From contig JAWXTP010000013.1 in assembly GCA_044433415.1 (NCBI GenBank), positions 1-41,790 on the forward strand: a stretch of 41,790 bases of DNA. Reading direction: 5' to 3'. This document shows positions 1 to 7,958 of the stretch, in pieces. Made by a program: the position numbers and the translations under genes. This DNA comes from JAWXTP01 sp044433415 (lineage in GTDB: Bacteria; Bacteroidota; Bacteroidia; Bacteroidales; Rikenellaceae). The notes under the pieces were generated by a model that had not been told where the DNA came from, searched no databases, and saw only the letters and a list, made by a program, of their open reading frames with translations. The stretch's first letter is position 1, and each line of letters starts with the position of its first letter.

Positions 1-2250
1 GTATTTAAGCTCTTTGTGGTTACCAACAAGAGGAACCATGATTTCAACGTGAACTGGAAGACCTTTAGCTTTAACGTTTAATGCAGCTTCGATGATAGCA
101 CGAGTTTGCATTTCTGTGATTTCAGGGTAAGTGTTACCTAAACGACAACCACGGTGACCTAACATAGGGTTAACCTCAGCAAGAGCTTCAACTTTAGCTT
201 TGATAGTTTCAAAAGCAACACCCATTTCGTCAGCCATCTCTCTTTGTTCTTTCTCAAAGTGAGGAACGAACTCGTGAAGAGGTGGGTCAAGAAGACGTAC
301 AGTAACTGCGTGACCATCCATAACCTCGAATAGACCTTCAAAGTCTTCACGTTGGATAGGAAGAAGTTTAGCAAGTGCTACACGACGACCTGCTTCATCA
401 TCAGCAAGAATCATCTCACGTACAGATTTGATACGGTCACCTTCGAAGAACATGTGCTCAGTACGGCAAAGACCGATACCTTGTGCACCAAATGACATAG
501 CTTGTTTAGCGTCACGTGGAGAGTCAGCGTTAGCACGAACTTTTAAGTGTGCATATTTTTTAGCTAAATCCATTAATTTACCAAAGTCACCAGAAAGTTC
601 AGCATCAACAGTAGCAACTTGGCCAGAGTAAACTTCACCAGTAGTACCGTTTAATGAAATCCAGTCACCTTCGTTGATTACTAAATCACCACAAGTGATA
701 GTGCGAGTTTTATAATTGATGTCTAATTGTCCAGCACCTGATACACAACATTTACCCATACCACGAGCAACAACAGCTGCGTGAGAAGTCATACCACCAC
801 GAGCAGTTAAGATACCATTAGCTTCAACCATACCTTTTAAATCTTCTGGAGAAGTTTCAACACGTACAAGGATTGTAGATTTACCTTGTTGTGCCCATGC
901 TTCAGCATCGTCAGCGAAGAATACAACTTGACCTGTAGCAGCACCTGGAGAAGCTGGAAGACCTTTAGTGATTACGTTTGCACCTTTAATAGCATCTTTA
1001 TCGAATACTGGGTGAAGAAGTTCGTCAAGTTTGTTAGGTTCAACACGTAAAACAGCAGTTTTTTCGTCAATCATACCTTCAGCTAACATTTCCATAGCCA
1101 TACGAACCATCGCACCACCAGTACGTTTACCGCTACGAGTTTGAAGCATCCATAATTTACCATCTTGGATAGTAAACTCGATGTCTTGCATATCTTTGAA
1201 GTAAGTTTCAAGGTGATTTTGGATGTCGAATAATTCTTTGTAAGGAACTGGCATAACCTCTTCTAATGAAGGATATTTAGAAACACGTTCTTCTTCAGAG
1301 ATATTTTGTAATGCAGCCCAACGACGAGAACCTTCGATTGTAATTTCTTGTGGAGTACGGATACCAGCAACAACGTCTTCACCTTGTGCGTTAACTAAGT
1401 ACTCACCATTGAAGATGTTTTCACCTGTAGAAGCGTCACGAGTAAATGCAACACCTGTAGCAGAGTTGTCACCCATGTTACCGAATACCATAGCTTGAAC
1501 GTTTACAGCAGTACCCCATTCAGCAGGATATTTATTCATTTGACGGTAAAGGATAGCACGCTCATTCATCCAGCTATCAAATACTGAACAAACAGCACCC
1601 CAAAGTTGCTCCCATGGACAAGTTGGGAAATCTTTACCTGTAACTTCTTTAACTGCAGCTTTAAATTTAGCAACAAGCTCTTGTAAGTCTTCAGTTGTAA
1701 GCTCTGTATCGTTTTGAACACCCTTTTCTTCTTTCATCTCATCGATGATAACTTCGAAAGGATCTTCATCTTCTTTAGATTGAGGTTTCATACCCATTAC
1801 TACGTCACCGTACATTTGTACGAAACGACGGTAAGAGTCCCATGCGAAACGTGGGTTACCTGAACGTTTAGCGACACTTTCTACAGCTTCGTCATTAAGA
1901 CCAAGGTTAAGGATAGTATCCATCATACCTGGCATAGAAACACGAGCACCAGAACGTACAGACATAAGAAGTGGGTTTTCATTATCTGCGAATTTAGCAC
2001 CCATTGCTTCTTCGATTTTAAGCATTGCCTCTTCGACCGCTGGTTTACAAAGATCAATAACTTGTTGTTGTCCTAGAGAGTAGTACTCAGTACATACATC
2101 TGTTGTTATAGTAAAACCTGGAGGCACTGGAATTCCAATAAGGTTCATTTCAGCAAGGTTAGCACCTTTACCACCTAGTAGTTCTTTCATTTTACCATTA
2201 CCTTCGGCAGTTTTGTTACCGAAGTAATAGACACGTTTTACGTCTGACAT
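1..2250 (-). CDS. ppdK: Pyruvate, phosphate dikinase (3' end cut by window edge)
   Basis: The minus-strand frame is open for all 750 codons from ATG at 2250 to the window edge. It begins MSDVKRVYYFGNK, then has the N-terminal nucleotide-binding motif GGKGANLAEM and PPGFTI. The central phosphohistidine segment TARGGMTSHAAVVARGM (His is the phosphorylated residue in this family) is present, followed by the start of the PEP/pyruvate barrel domain with LCRTEHMFF and MLGHRGCRLG. PPDKs are about 870-910 residues, so roughly 130-160 residues lie outside the window. The cytoplasmic enzyme reversibly converts pyruvate, ATP and phosphate to PEP, AMP and pyrophosphate, and is common in anaerobic Bacteroidales. 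It has its own promoter (2432-2463), and its leader contains a small palindromic repeat. The IS at 2518 lies upstream of the promoter. The identification is secure. Confidence 0.97.
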   Translation of the reverse strand, partial: MSDVKRVYYFGNKTAEGNGKMKELLGGKGANLAEMNLIGIPVPPGFTITTDVCTEYYSLGQQQVIDLCKPAVEEAMLKIEEAMGAKFADNENPLLMSVRSGARVSMPGMMDTILNLGLNDEAVESVAKRSGNPRFAWDSYRRFVQMYGDVVMGMKPQSKEDEDPFEVIIDEMKEEKGVQNDTELTTEDLQELVAKFKAAVKEVTGKDFPTCPWEQLWGAVCSVFDSWMNERAILYRQMNKYPAEWGTAVNVQAMVFGNMGDNSATGVAFTRDASTGENIFNGEYLVNAQGEDVVAGIRTPQEITIEGSRRWAALQNISEEERVSKYPSLEEVMPVPYKELFDIQNHLETYFKDMQDIEFTIQDGKLWMLQTRSGKRTGGAMVRMAMEMLAEGMIDEKTAVLRVEPNKLDELLHPVFDKDAIKGANVITKGLPASPGAATGQVVFFADDAEAWAQQGKSTILVRVETSPEDLKGMVEANGILTARGGMTSHAAVVARGMGKCCVSGAGQLDINYKTRTITCGDLVINEGDWISLNGTTGEVYSGQVATVDAELSGDFGKLMDLAKKYAHLKVRANADSPRDAKQAMSFGAQGIGLCRTEHMFFEGDRIKSVREMILADDEAGRRVALAKLLPIQREDFEGLFEVMDGHAVTVRLLDPPLHEFVPHFEKEQREMADEMGVAFETIKAKVEALAEVNPMLGHRGCRLGNTYPEITEMQTRAIIEAALNVKAKGLPVHVEIMVPLVGNHKELKY

Positions 2251-2305
2251 TTGAATATAGTTTTAATTTATAAAAAATAATATTTATTTAATTTTTAGGT
2301 TGTAT

Positions 2306-2370
2306 AGGAAACTCCTAAAAACTGGGTTTAAACGCTTTTAAATCGAATAAAACCAGTTTATTGAACTCCT
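2306..2370 (-). repeat. Palindromic repeat family, small copy A
   Basis: A 65-bp imperfect palindrome in the ppdK leader. The outer arms (AGGAAACTCC... and ...GAACTCCT on the plus strand) pair with each other, and the inner arms carry AACTGG opposite CCAGTT. The larger copies have AATTGG opposite CCAATT at the same place, so both sides changed together. It also shares GAATAAAACCA and AAACGCTTT with the large copies but lacks their roughly 100-bp central part. Unlike the other copies it is inverted relative to the gene that follows it (ppdK). Confidence 0.75.
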
Positions 2371-2431
2371 CTATAATAAGAATGATTTAAATCTTAGGTA
2401 ATTAACATAAAATTGCACATAATTATTGCTA

Positions 2432-2463
2432 CAAAGATAATAATTCTAAATCATATTTCCAAA
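2432..2463 (-). promoter_or_regulatory. Promoter for ppdK
   Basis: On the minus strand TTTG (2460-2463), a 20-bp spacer and TATCTTTG (2432-2439) match the Bacteroidetes consensus TTTG-N19-21-TAnnTTTG. Transcription should start near 2425, giving a leader of about 175 nt that contains repeat copy A. The IS left end is 54 bp upstream of the -33 element. Confidence 0.8.
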
Positions 2464-2517
2464 ATTTGAATAAATTATTTAAGCTAATTCGTTGTTTTTT
2501 AAATACAAATTTCGGGA

Positions 2518-2528
2518 CTTTGACACTT
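2518..2528 (+). repeat. IS left terminal inverted repeat
   Basis: CTTTGACACTT, the exact inverse of 4485-4495. It marks the left end of the IS. Confidence 0.8.
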
Positions 2529-2558
2529 GTAAAAAAATAAAAAAAATGTAACTAATTG

Positions 2559-2587
2559 AGCGATTTATTGTTAAATCGCTTTTTTTT
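2559..2587 (+). terminator. Intrinsic terminator inside IS left end
   Basis: A perfect 9-bp stem (AGCGATTTA / TAAATCGCT) with a TTGT loop is followed directly by seven T. It reads toward the transposase but precedes its start, so it would stop outside transcription from entering the transposase gene from the left. Confidence 0.85.
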
Positions 2588-2602
2588 GTCAAATATTATT
2601 TA

Positions 2603-2610
2603 TATCTTTG
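2603..2610 (+). promoter_or_regulatory. Likely -7 element for the transposase
   Basis: TATCTTTG matches TAnnTTTG. A TTTG lies at 2585-2588, but the spacing of 14 bp is short, so the -33 element is uncertain. Transcription would begin near 2617, after the internal terminator and 32 nt before the ATG. Confidence 0.55.
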
Positions 2611-2648
2611 TAGTATATTTCGGTATACTTATTTAAATATTTAAAATT

Positions 2649-4385
2649 ATGAGGCTACAAATAAAAAATACAGGTAAATCGCAATTATTCTACATTGTTA
2701 AATCATATAGAGATAGCAATGGAAAGAGTACGTCAAGAATATTCGAGAAATTAGGCACATACGAAGAAGTGAAAGTAAGATCAGGAAGTCAAGATCCAGT
2801 AGAATGGGCTAAATTATATGCTAATGAACTTACAGAAAATGAAAATTCAGAAAGTAAAGTAATACTAGAATTAACACCAACATTAAATATTAAGAAACAC
2901 GCGCAGCACACCTATAACGGAGGATATTTATTTTTGCAACAGATATATTACGATCTAGGATTAGATAAAATATGTAAGGCGATTACAAAGAAACATAAGT
3001 TTGGATATAACTTAAATAGCGTTCTTTCACGATTGGTATATGGCAGAATTTTACATCCAAAATCTAAACTTGCCACAATGGAATTATCGAAACGATTCAT
3101 AGAACAACCTGACTTCGATCTTCAACACACTTACCGTTCCCTCAGTGTGTTAGCACTGGAGTCTGACTTTATTCAGTCTGAATTATTTAAAAATAGCCAG
3201 AAAATAATAAAACGAAACACAGGTGTAATCTTTTACGATTGCACTAATTTCTTCTTTGAAATAGAAGAGGCTGAGGGTATAAAACAATACGGAGTAAGTA
3301 AAGAGCATCGACCTAATCCTATTGTGCAGATGGGTATGTTTATGGATTATGATGGGTTACCATTAGCCTACTGCATTAACCCCGGTAATACAAATGAGCA
3401 AGTGACAATGAAACCACTTGAAGAAAAGTTAGATAAGCAATTTGAATTATCCCAGTTTGTAGTGTGTACAGATGGTGGTTTATCTTCAATTGAAAATAGA
3501 AAATACAATTCACAAGGCAATAGATCGTTTATAACTACCCAGTCTCTTAAGAAATTTAAGGGTCATTTAAAGGAGTGGTCTCTTTCTCCAGAAGGCTGGA
3601 ATGTGAATAAGAGAGATAGTAATGGTAATCGAGACAATAAGATATATAATATAAATGAATTAGATACTGAGACAGATTATAGTGAGGTTACATTCTATAA
3701 AGATAGATGGATTAACGAAGACGGATTAGAGCAACATTTAATTGTTACATATTCAATAAAGTACCGTAACTATATGCGTTCAATTAGGGATAAGCATATC
3801 GATAAAGCAACTAAAGCTATAGAGGGAGGAACTGCTAAGCTAAATAAAAAGAGAAGTACTGATCATAAGAGATTTATAATAGAAGAGAAGATTACATCTG
3901 AAGGAGAGATTGCTAAAAAATCGATATATTCTTTAGATGATAAGAGAATTGAAGATGAAGCTATGTATGATGGATTTTATGCTGTGTGTACAAATCTAAA
4001 GGATAAACCTCTTGATATCATTAGAGTTAATCATCAGAGATGGGAGATAGAAGCTGCCTTTCGTATTATGAAAAGCGAGCTTAAGGCAAGACCTGTATAT
4101 TTGCATAGAGACGATAGAATTAAAGCACATTTTATAACTTGTTTTATATCATTGATGGTATTAAAGACATTAGAGAAAAAAATAGGAGGATGTTTTAGTT
4201 CTGCTGAAATTATCAGTGAGTTATCGACTATGAATTTTTACAATCTTGATGGAGAAGGATATATACCAACGTATACACGTACAGATCTCACAGATTTGCT
4301 ACATGAAAAATTCAAATTCAGAACTGATTATCAGATAATTAAAAATCAGACAATGAAAAAAATTATATCATCAACAAAAAAATAA
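2649..4385 (+). CDS. IS1634-family (DDE) transposase
   Basis: A 578-residue protein with the N-terminal pattern typical of IS1634/COG5421-type transposases (FYIVKSYRD, then FEKLGTYEEV). The catalytic triad can be placed at Asp197 (FYDCTNFFF), Asp275 (VCTDGGLSS) and Glu466 within the RWEIEAAFRIMKSEL helix, the signature of this IS4-related group. The length fits a full-length family member and no frameshift is present, so the enzyme may be active. It catalyses cut-and-paste movement of the surrounding IS. The start follows a TAnnTTTG promoter by about 40 bp and sits in an AT-rich leader without a Shine-Dalgarno sequence. Confidence 0.93.
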   Translation: MRLQIKNTGKSQLFYIVKSYRDSNGKSTSRIFEKLGTYEEVKVRSGSQDPVEWAKLYANELTENENSESKVILELTPTLNIKKHAQHTYNGGYLFLQQIYYDLGLDKICKAITKKHKFGYNLNSVLSRLVYGRILHPKSKLATMELSKRFIEQPDFDLQHTYRSLSVLALESDFIQSELFKNSQKIIKRNTGVIFYDCTNFFFEIEEAEGIKQYGVSKEHRPNPIVQMGMFMDYDGLPLAYCINPGNTNEQVTMKPLEEKLDKQFELSQFVVCTDGGLSSIENRKYNSQGNRSFITTQSLKKFKGHLKEWSLSPEGWNVNKRDSNGNRDNKIYNINELDTETDYSEVTFYKDRWINEDGLEQHLIVTYSIKYRNYMRSIRDKHIDKATKAIEGGTAKLNKKRSTDHKRFIIEEKITSEGEIAKKSIYSLDDKRIEDEAMYDGFYAVCTNLKDKPLDIIRVNHQRWEIEAAFRIMKSELKARPVYLHRDDRIKAHFITCFISLMVLKTLEKKIGGCFSSAEIISELSTMNFYNLDGEGYIPTYTRTDLTDLLHEKFKFRTDYQIIKNQTMKKIISSTKK

Positions 4386-4428
4386 AAAAATATGAAATAG
4401 AAAAAATATACTACAAAATACGAAAAAT

Positions 4429-4473
4429 CACAAGGCTTATAACTTGCTGTAACAGTGAGCTATAAGCCTTGTG
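4429..4473. repeat. Long hairpin near IS right end
   Basis: A perfect 13-bp stem (CACAAGGCTTATA / TATAAGCCTTGTG) continues after one mismatch through a further 7 pairs, including two G-T wobbles, to a TAA loop. It lies 12 bp inside the right inverted repeat and 43 bp after the transposase stop. There is no T-run, so it may stabilise the mRNA 3' end, block transcription from the right, or act in transposition. Confidence 0.75.
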
Positions 4474-4484
4474 CCTATGCTTTA

Positions 4485-4495
4485 AAGTGTCAAAG
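4485..4495 (-). repeat. IS right terminal inverted repeat
   Basis: AAGTGTCAAAG on the plus strand, the exact inverse complement of 2518-2528. It marks the right end of the IS. Confidence 0.8.
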
Positions 4496-4651
4496 ACGAG
4501 AGATACGGATATTTTCTGTATAACAGATAACATTATAACATTTTATTAAATTTTATACGATTTAGGCACTATATTTTAGACTCCATTTATATAATTTCTT
4601 TTATTAAATACTGAAAATAATCCAAAATTCATGTATTTCAATATTTTTTGT

Positions 4652-4659
4652 TATTTTTG
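4652..4659 (+). promoter_or_regulatory. Likely -7 element for the 4681 gene
   Basis: TATTTTTG matches TAnnTTTG and ends 21 nt before the ATG at 4681. No clear TTTG is found 19-21 bp upstream. It lies outside the IS right end. Confidence 0.45.
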
Positions 4660-4680
4660 CGTACAATGAATATGTAGAAT

Positions 4681-6243
4681 ATGAGCATAAACACAAACAA
4701 AACTGAGCCTTTATTTAATCTTATAAAAAGTTTAACAAAATCTGAAAAGAGAAATTTTAAACTTTACGTCTTACGTCAGAATGCAAATACTGACGCTATG
4801 TTTGTGTCCTTATTTGATGTTATAGACTCTATGAATGAGTATGATGAAGCAAAAATATTCAAAAAGTGTCTTATTAAGAAAAGTCAGCTACCAAATATGA
4901 AAGCCCACCTTTATCGTCAGATATTAGTGAGCGTAAGGCTTCTTAATGTACACCACAACCCCTCTATGTTGCTTAGAGAACAAATAGACTTTGCTAAGAT
5001 TCTATACGACAAGGGACTTTATAAACAAAGTTTAAAAATACTGGATAAAGCCAAAAAGATTGCTTTATCTAACGAGCAGTTAACTCTTTCGCTAGAAATA
5101 GTTGAGTTTGAAAAGAACATAGAAACTCTTAACATTACACGCTCAGGTGTTAACAAGGCAGAACAGTTATCTGTTCTAACAACAGAATTATGTCAAAAAA
5201 TAGATAATTCAAACCAACTTTCTAACATTTCAATACAATTATATAGCCTACACCTAAAACTAGGTTATGCACGATCTGATAGAGACTTAGCTCTTATTAA
5301 ACAGTTTTTCCAACCAAAATTGGACAAGTACGACTTCGAAAAATTAGGCTTTGTAGAAAAGCTAAACTTCTATCAAGCTAAGATGTGGTATGCTTATATA
5401 ATTCATGATTTTGTCTTATGTTTTAAGTATTCACAAAAAACAATCCGCCTTTTTGACAACGAAAAAGACTTAAGAACTCTATATTACGACCAGTTTTTAA
5501 AAGCCTATTCTCGTTACCTAGAAACATTATTTTTAACAAAGAATTACAAGAGATTAGTTCAAATGTTAAAATATTATGAGGAGCATCTTATTGACGAAGT
5601 TAAAGTAATTAGCGACCATGCAATCATCCTTTCAAGTATAACATATTATTTTAATAGGATAAATATGCACGTAATGGAAGGCACGTTTGAGCAAGCTATA
5701 AGCTTAGTTCCTCAAATTGAAGAATTTCTATACAAATATGACTCACATATAGACAATCATCACAAAATGATGTTCTATTATAAAATAGCATGTATTTACT
5801 TTGGCGCTAACGATAATAAAAACACCATAAAATATACACAAAAAATAATCGCGAATAAAGACACTAATGTCCGTCGTGACCTTCAATGCTTTGCAAGGAT
5901 ACTAAACCTTATAGCATCTTACGAAGCAGGTATAGATTACAACATGGAATACCAAATCAAGACTGTATATGCCTTTATCATGAAAATGAATGATATGCAC
6001 GGTGTACAAAAAGAGATGATAAAATTCTTTAAGCGTTTAAATTACATTTACGCTTCTGATTTTAGAAACGAACTTATATCTCTATACGAAAGAATAAAAC
6101 CGTATGAGAATCATCCTTATGAACGTCGACCTTTCTTTTATCTTGATATAATTTCATGGTTAGAAAGTAAAATTCAATACAAAACAGTGCAAGAAATTAT
6201 ACAAGATAAATTTAAAAAACAATATGGCACAATAATTCGTTAA
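4681..6243 (+). CDS. Conserved-looking helical-repeat protein of unknown function
   Basis: A 520-residue protein with no signal peptide and no membrane segment, so probably cytoplasmic. It is strongly alpha-helical, rich in Leu, Lys and Tyr. Several segments resemble TPR-like helix pairs, such as AKILYDKGLYKQSLKILDKA near residues 103-122 and KIACIYFGANDNKNTIKY near residue 370. The start of the protein (LFNLIKSLTKSEKRNFKLY) resembles an uncharacterised Bacteroidetes family, but I cannot assign a function. It stands alone between the IS and the outer-membrane protein gene, 99 bp upstream of the latter, with repeat copy B in that gap. A protein-interaction scaffold is the best guess. Confidence 0.8.
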   Translation: MSINTNKTEPLFNLIKSLTKSEKRNFKLYVLRQNANTDAMFVSLFDVIDSMNEYDEAKIFKKCLIKKSQLPNMKAHLYRQILVSVRLLNVHHNPSMLLREQIDFAKILYDKGLYKQSLKILDKAKKIALSNEQLTLSLEIVEFEKNIETLNITRSGVNKAEQLSVLTTELCQKIDNSNQLSNISIQLYSLHLKLGYARSDRDLALIKQFFQPKLDKYDFEKLGFVEKLNFYQAKMWYAYIIHDFVLCFKYSQKTIRLFDNEKDLRTLYYDQFLKAYSRYLETLFLTKNYKRLVQMLKYYEEHLIDEVKVISDHAIILSSITYYFNRINMHVMEGTFEQAISLVPQIEEFLYKYDSHIDNHHKMMFYYKIACIYFGANDNKNTIKYTQKIIANKDTNVRRDLQCFARILNLIASYEAGIDYNMEYQIKTVYAFIMKMNDMHGVQKEMIKFFKRLNYIYASDFRNELISLYERIKPYENHPYERRPFFYLDIISWLESKIQYKTVQEIIQDKFKKQYGTIIR

Positions 6244-6257
6244 TAGAAAACGTATTA

Positions 6258-6320
6258 AAGGGAACTTTTAGGAACTGGGTTTTAACACTTTCGAATAAAC
6301 TCGGTTTTTAGAGCTCCTCT
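6258..6320 (+). repeat. Palindromic repeat family, small copy B
   Basis: A 63-bp imperfect palindrome between the 4681 gene and the outer-membrane protein gene, ending 22 nt before the ATG at 6343. The left arm (AAGGGAACTTTTAGG, ACTGGGTTTTAAC) and right arm (TCGAATAAACTCGG, AGAGCTCC) match copies A, C and D in order, and no large central part is present. Orientation relative to the downstream gene is the same as in copies C, D and E. Confidence 0.7.
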
Positions 6321-6342
6321 AAACAAAAGAAATAACTAATTT

Positions 6343-7614
6343 ATGAACTATTATAAATGGATGTTAATTTTTTTAGCATCTACATTATTTGCAAGTAGTA
6401 ATTTTGCACAACAAAGAGATTCTTCTTTTATAATAAAAAAAGATACAATCATAATAAAAACAGATAGCATAGGTCGTATCATGGCAGGGCAAACTGAGCT
6501 AGATTCCCTTTCTGAGTATGACAGAAAAAGGTATCTAAATCAAGTTAGAAAAGATACCATTCGTGCCAATAAAAAGGTGTGGTCATCTATACTTGGAGGA
6601 CCTAGCTATACACCTGAAGCATCTGCTGGGGTGGGAGGCGCACTTTTAGCTTCATTTAAAATAGACAAAAATGATTCTTTATCTTATCGTTCGTTTTTAC
6701 CCGTTGGCTTTAACCTTTCGATAAACGGGACTATTGTTATTGCTGGAGCTGGAACTTTCTTCTTTAACGAAAATAAGTTCAGAATTTACTCTAATTACAG
6801 CTACCGTAATGAACCTTCACACTACTATGGAAAAGGTATGGAAAGCGCTGAAACTACAGAACGTAGTGACACAACTACAAAATTCAAGAAACAAAGCATC
6901 ATTTTCAATCCTCGTTTTGTATGGATGATAAAAAATAATTTCTATATAGGTGCACTAGTAGATATTAATCATTCAAAACTAACAGATGTAAACTCTTATA
7001 TGGCTACAGATGAATACTTCCTTTCTTTTAAAGACAAATACCTAAATGTGGGTTTAGGCGGTATTATACAGTATGACACTCGTGATGATATTGCAACACC
7101 TACTGATGGGATGTTAGTAAGTGCTACAGGTAAGATTTATGGCAAGTACTTAGGAGGGGCATATAATTATCAAGTTTTAGACCTTGAATATAGGCAATTT
7201 AAGCACTTATTTAACCGCTCTACTTTAGCTTGGGTTGCTCGTACTCAAGTGTCCCATGGTGACGTTCCTCTTACAGAATTACCTTCTTTTGGGTCTCCTA
7301 CAGACCTTAGAGGTTATCTGTTAGGACAATATAGAGACAAATCTATGGCTTATGGAATAGCAGAATATAGGCACATGTTTGGAACAGAAGAATCTTTATC
7401 ACGTGGCTCTTTACTTTCAAAATTAGGTTTTGTAACATGGGTAGGTGCTGGTAGCGTTGCTGAAACCCCAGCAAAATTTAACCAGTGGAAATTTAATTAT
7501 GGTGCAGGTTTAAGAATACAAATTCAACCTCGTAAAAACTTCCGACTAGACATAGGTAAAGCACATGGCACTAGTGGAGTTCAGTTTTATCTTAACATGA
7601 CCGAAGCATTTTAA
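6343..7614 (+). CDS. BamA/TamA-like (Omp85 superfamily) outer-membrane barrel protein
   Basis: A 423-residue protein with a signal peptide (WMLIFLASTLFASSNFAQQ). A short polar region of about 60 residues follows, then alternating beta strands to a C-terminal phenylalanine (LNMTEAF), as expected for a barrel inserted by the BAM machinery. The last 120 residues have the surface-antigen/D15 features: a strand motif with LPSFGSPTDLRGY followed by YGAGLRIQIQPRKNFRLDIG. There is no room for POTRA domains, so it is a POTRA-less Omp85-like protein rather than BamA itself. The transported or bound partner is unknown. A terminator follows at 7655. Confidence is high for location and fold class, low for the specific role. 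Confidence 0.82.
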   Translation: MNYYKWMLIFLASTLFASSNFAQQRDSSFIIKKDTIIIKTDSIGRIMAGQTELDSLSEYDRKRYLNQVRKDTIRANKKVWSSILGGPSYTPEASAGVGGALLASFKIDKNDSLSYRSFLPVGFNLSINGTIVIAGAGTFFFNENKFRIYSNYSYRNEPSHYYGKGMESAETTERSDTTTKFKKQSIIFNPRFVWMIKNNFYIGALVDINHSKLTDVNSYMATDEYFLSFKDKYLNVGLGGIIQYDTRDDIATPTDGMLVSATGKIYGKYLGGAYNYQVLDLEYRQFKHLFNRSTLAWVARTQVSHGDVPLTELPSFGSPTDLRGYLLGQYRDKSMAYGIAEYRHMFGTEESLSRGSLLSKLGFVTWVGAGSVAETPAKFNQWKFNYGAGLRIQIQPRKNFRLDIGKAHGTSGVQFYLNMTEAF

Positions 7615-7654
7615 AATCCGAATCCAATATAAAACACTACATAACAACAACTTG

Positions 7655-7694
7655 CCTCATATCTCTTTTAAAAGAAAATATGAGGTAATTTTTT
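7655..7694 (+). terminator. Terminator after the barrel protein gene
   Basis: CCTCATAT pairs with ATATGAGG (7678-7685), and the inside is itself palindromic (TCTTTTAAAAGA). A TAATTTTTTA tail follows. It is located 40 bp after the stop at 7614. Confidence 0.8.
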
Positions 7695-7752
7695 ATATAT
7701 GAACTTATATAAAAAATAATAATACAAAATATAAATTTATTTAAAATTACCA

Positions 7753-7788
7753 GAGTTTTCTTCCTAGCTTTCAGCAGGAAAGAAACTC
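7753..7788. repeat. Intergenic hairpin of unknown role
   Basis: GAGTTT at 7753 pairs with AAACTC at 7783, with a further inner stem (TTCCT / AGGAA, GCT / AGC) and a 3-nt loop. There is no T-run. It lies between a terminator and the sulfatase promoter. The rest of this 344-bp gap is AT-rich and shows nothing else I can support. Confidence 0.5.
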
Positions 7789-7873
7789 ATTTACAAAATA
7801 ATAAATTTTGATTTTAATAGTCCTAAAAACATAAATTATATTTAAAAAAATACTTTTTTTAAATATAATTTAC

Positions 7874-7881
7874 TACCTTTG
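7874..7881 (+). promoter_or_regulatory. Likely -7 element for the sulfatase gene
   Basis: TACCTTTG matches TAnnTTTG, 77 bp before the ATG. The expected -33 position is a T-run rather than a clear TTTG. The leader contains a lone AAGGGAACTC that resembles one arm end of the palindromic repeats. Confidence 0.55.
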
Positions 7882-7958
7882 TGTTTGAGAATACTTACAC
7901 CTTTTAAGGGAACTCATTAACATAATTCTAAATTAAAGTAAAACTTAAACTATAATCT

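Larger units (their letters stand above)
2518..4495 (+). mobile_element. IS1634-family-like insertion sequence, about 1978 bp
   Basis: One full-length transposase is flanked by perfect 11-bp terminal inverted repeats, CTTTGACACTT at 2518-2528 and its complement at 4485-4495; the next base outward does not pair. The left end carries a strong intrinsic terminator (2559-2587) ahead of the transposase promoter, and the right end a long hairpin (4429-4473). No short target-site duplication is visible (left flank ends TTCGGGA, right flank begins ACGAGAG). The family is known for long and variable duplications, so this does not argue strongly against the ends chosen. The element looks intact. Confidence 0.85.

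Noticed and set aside
159..631. Short open frames within 159-374 (minus) and 428-631 (plus)
   Set aside because: The whole region is read in another frame as continuous PPDK with conserved motifs; the short frames are shadows.
7905..7920. AAGGGAACTC in the sulfatase leader as another repeat copy
   Set aside because: Only one arm end is present and no partner arm is found; it could be chance.
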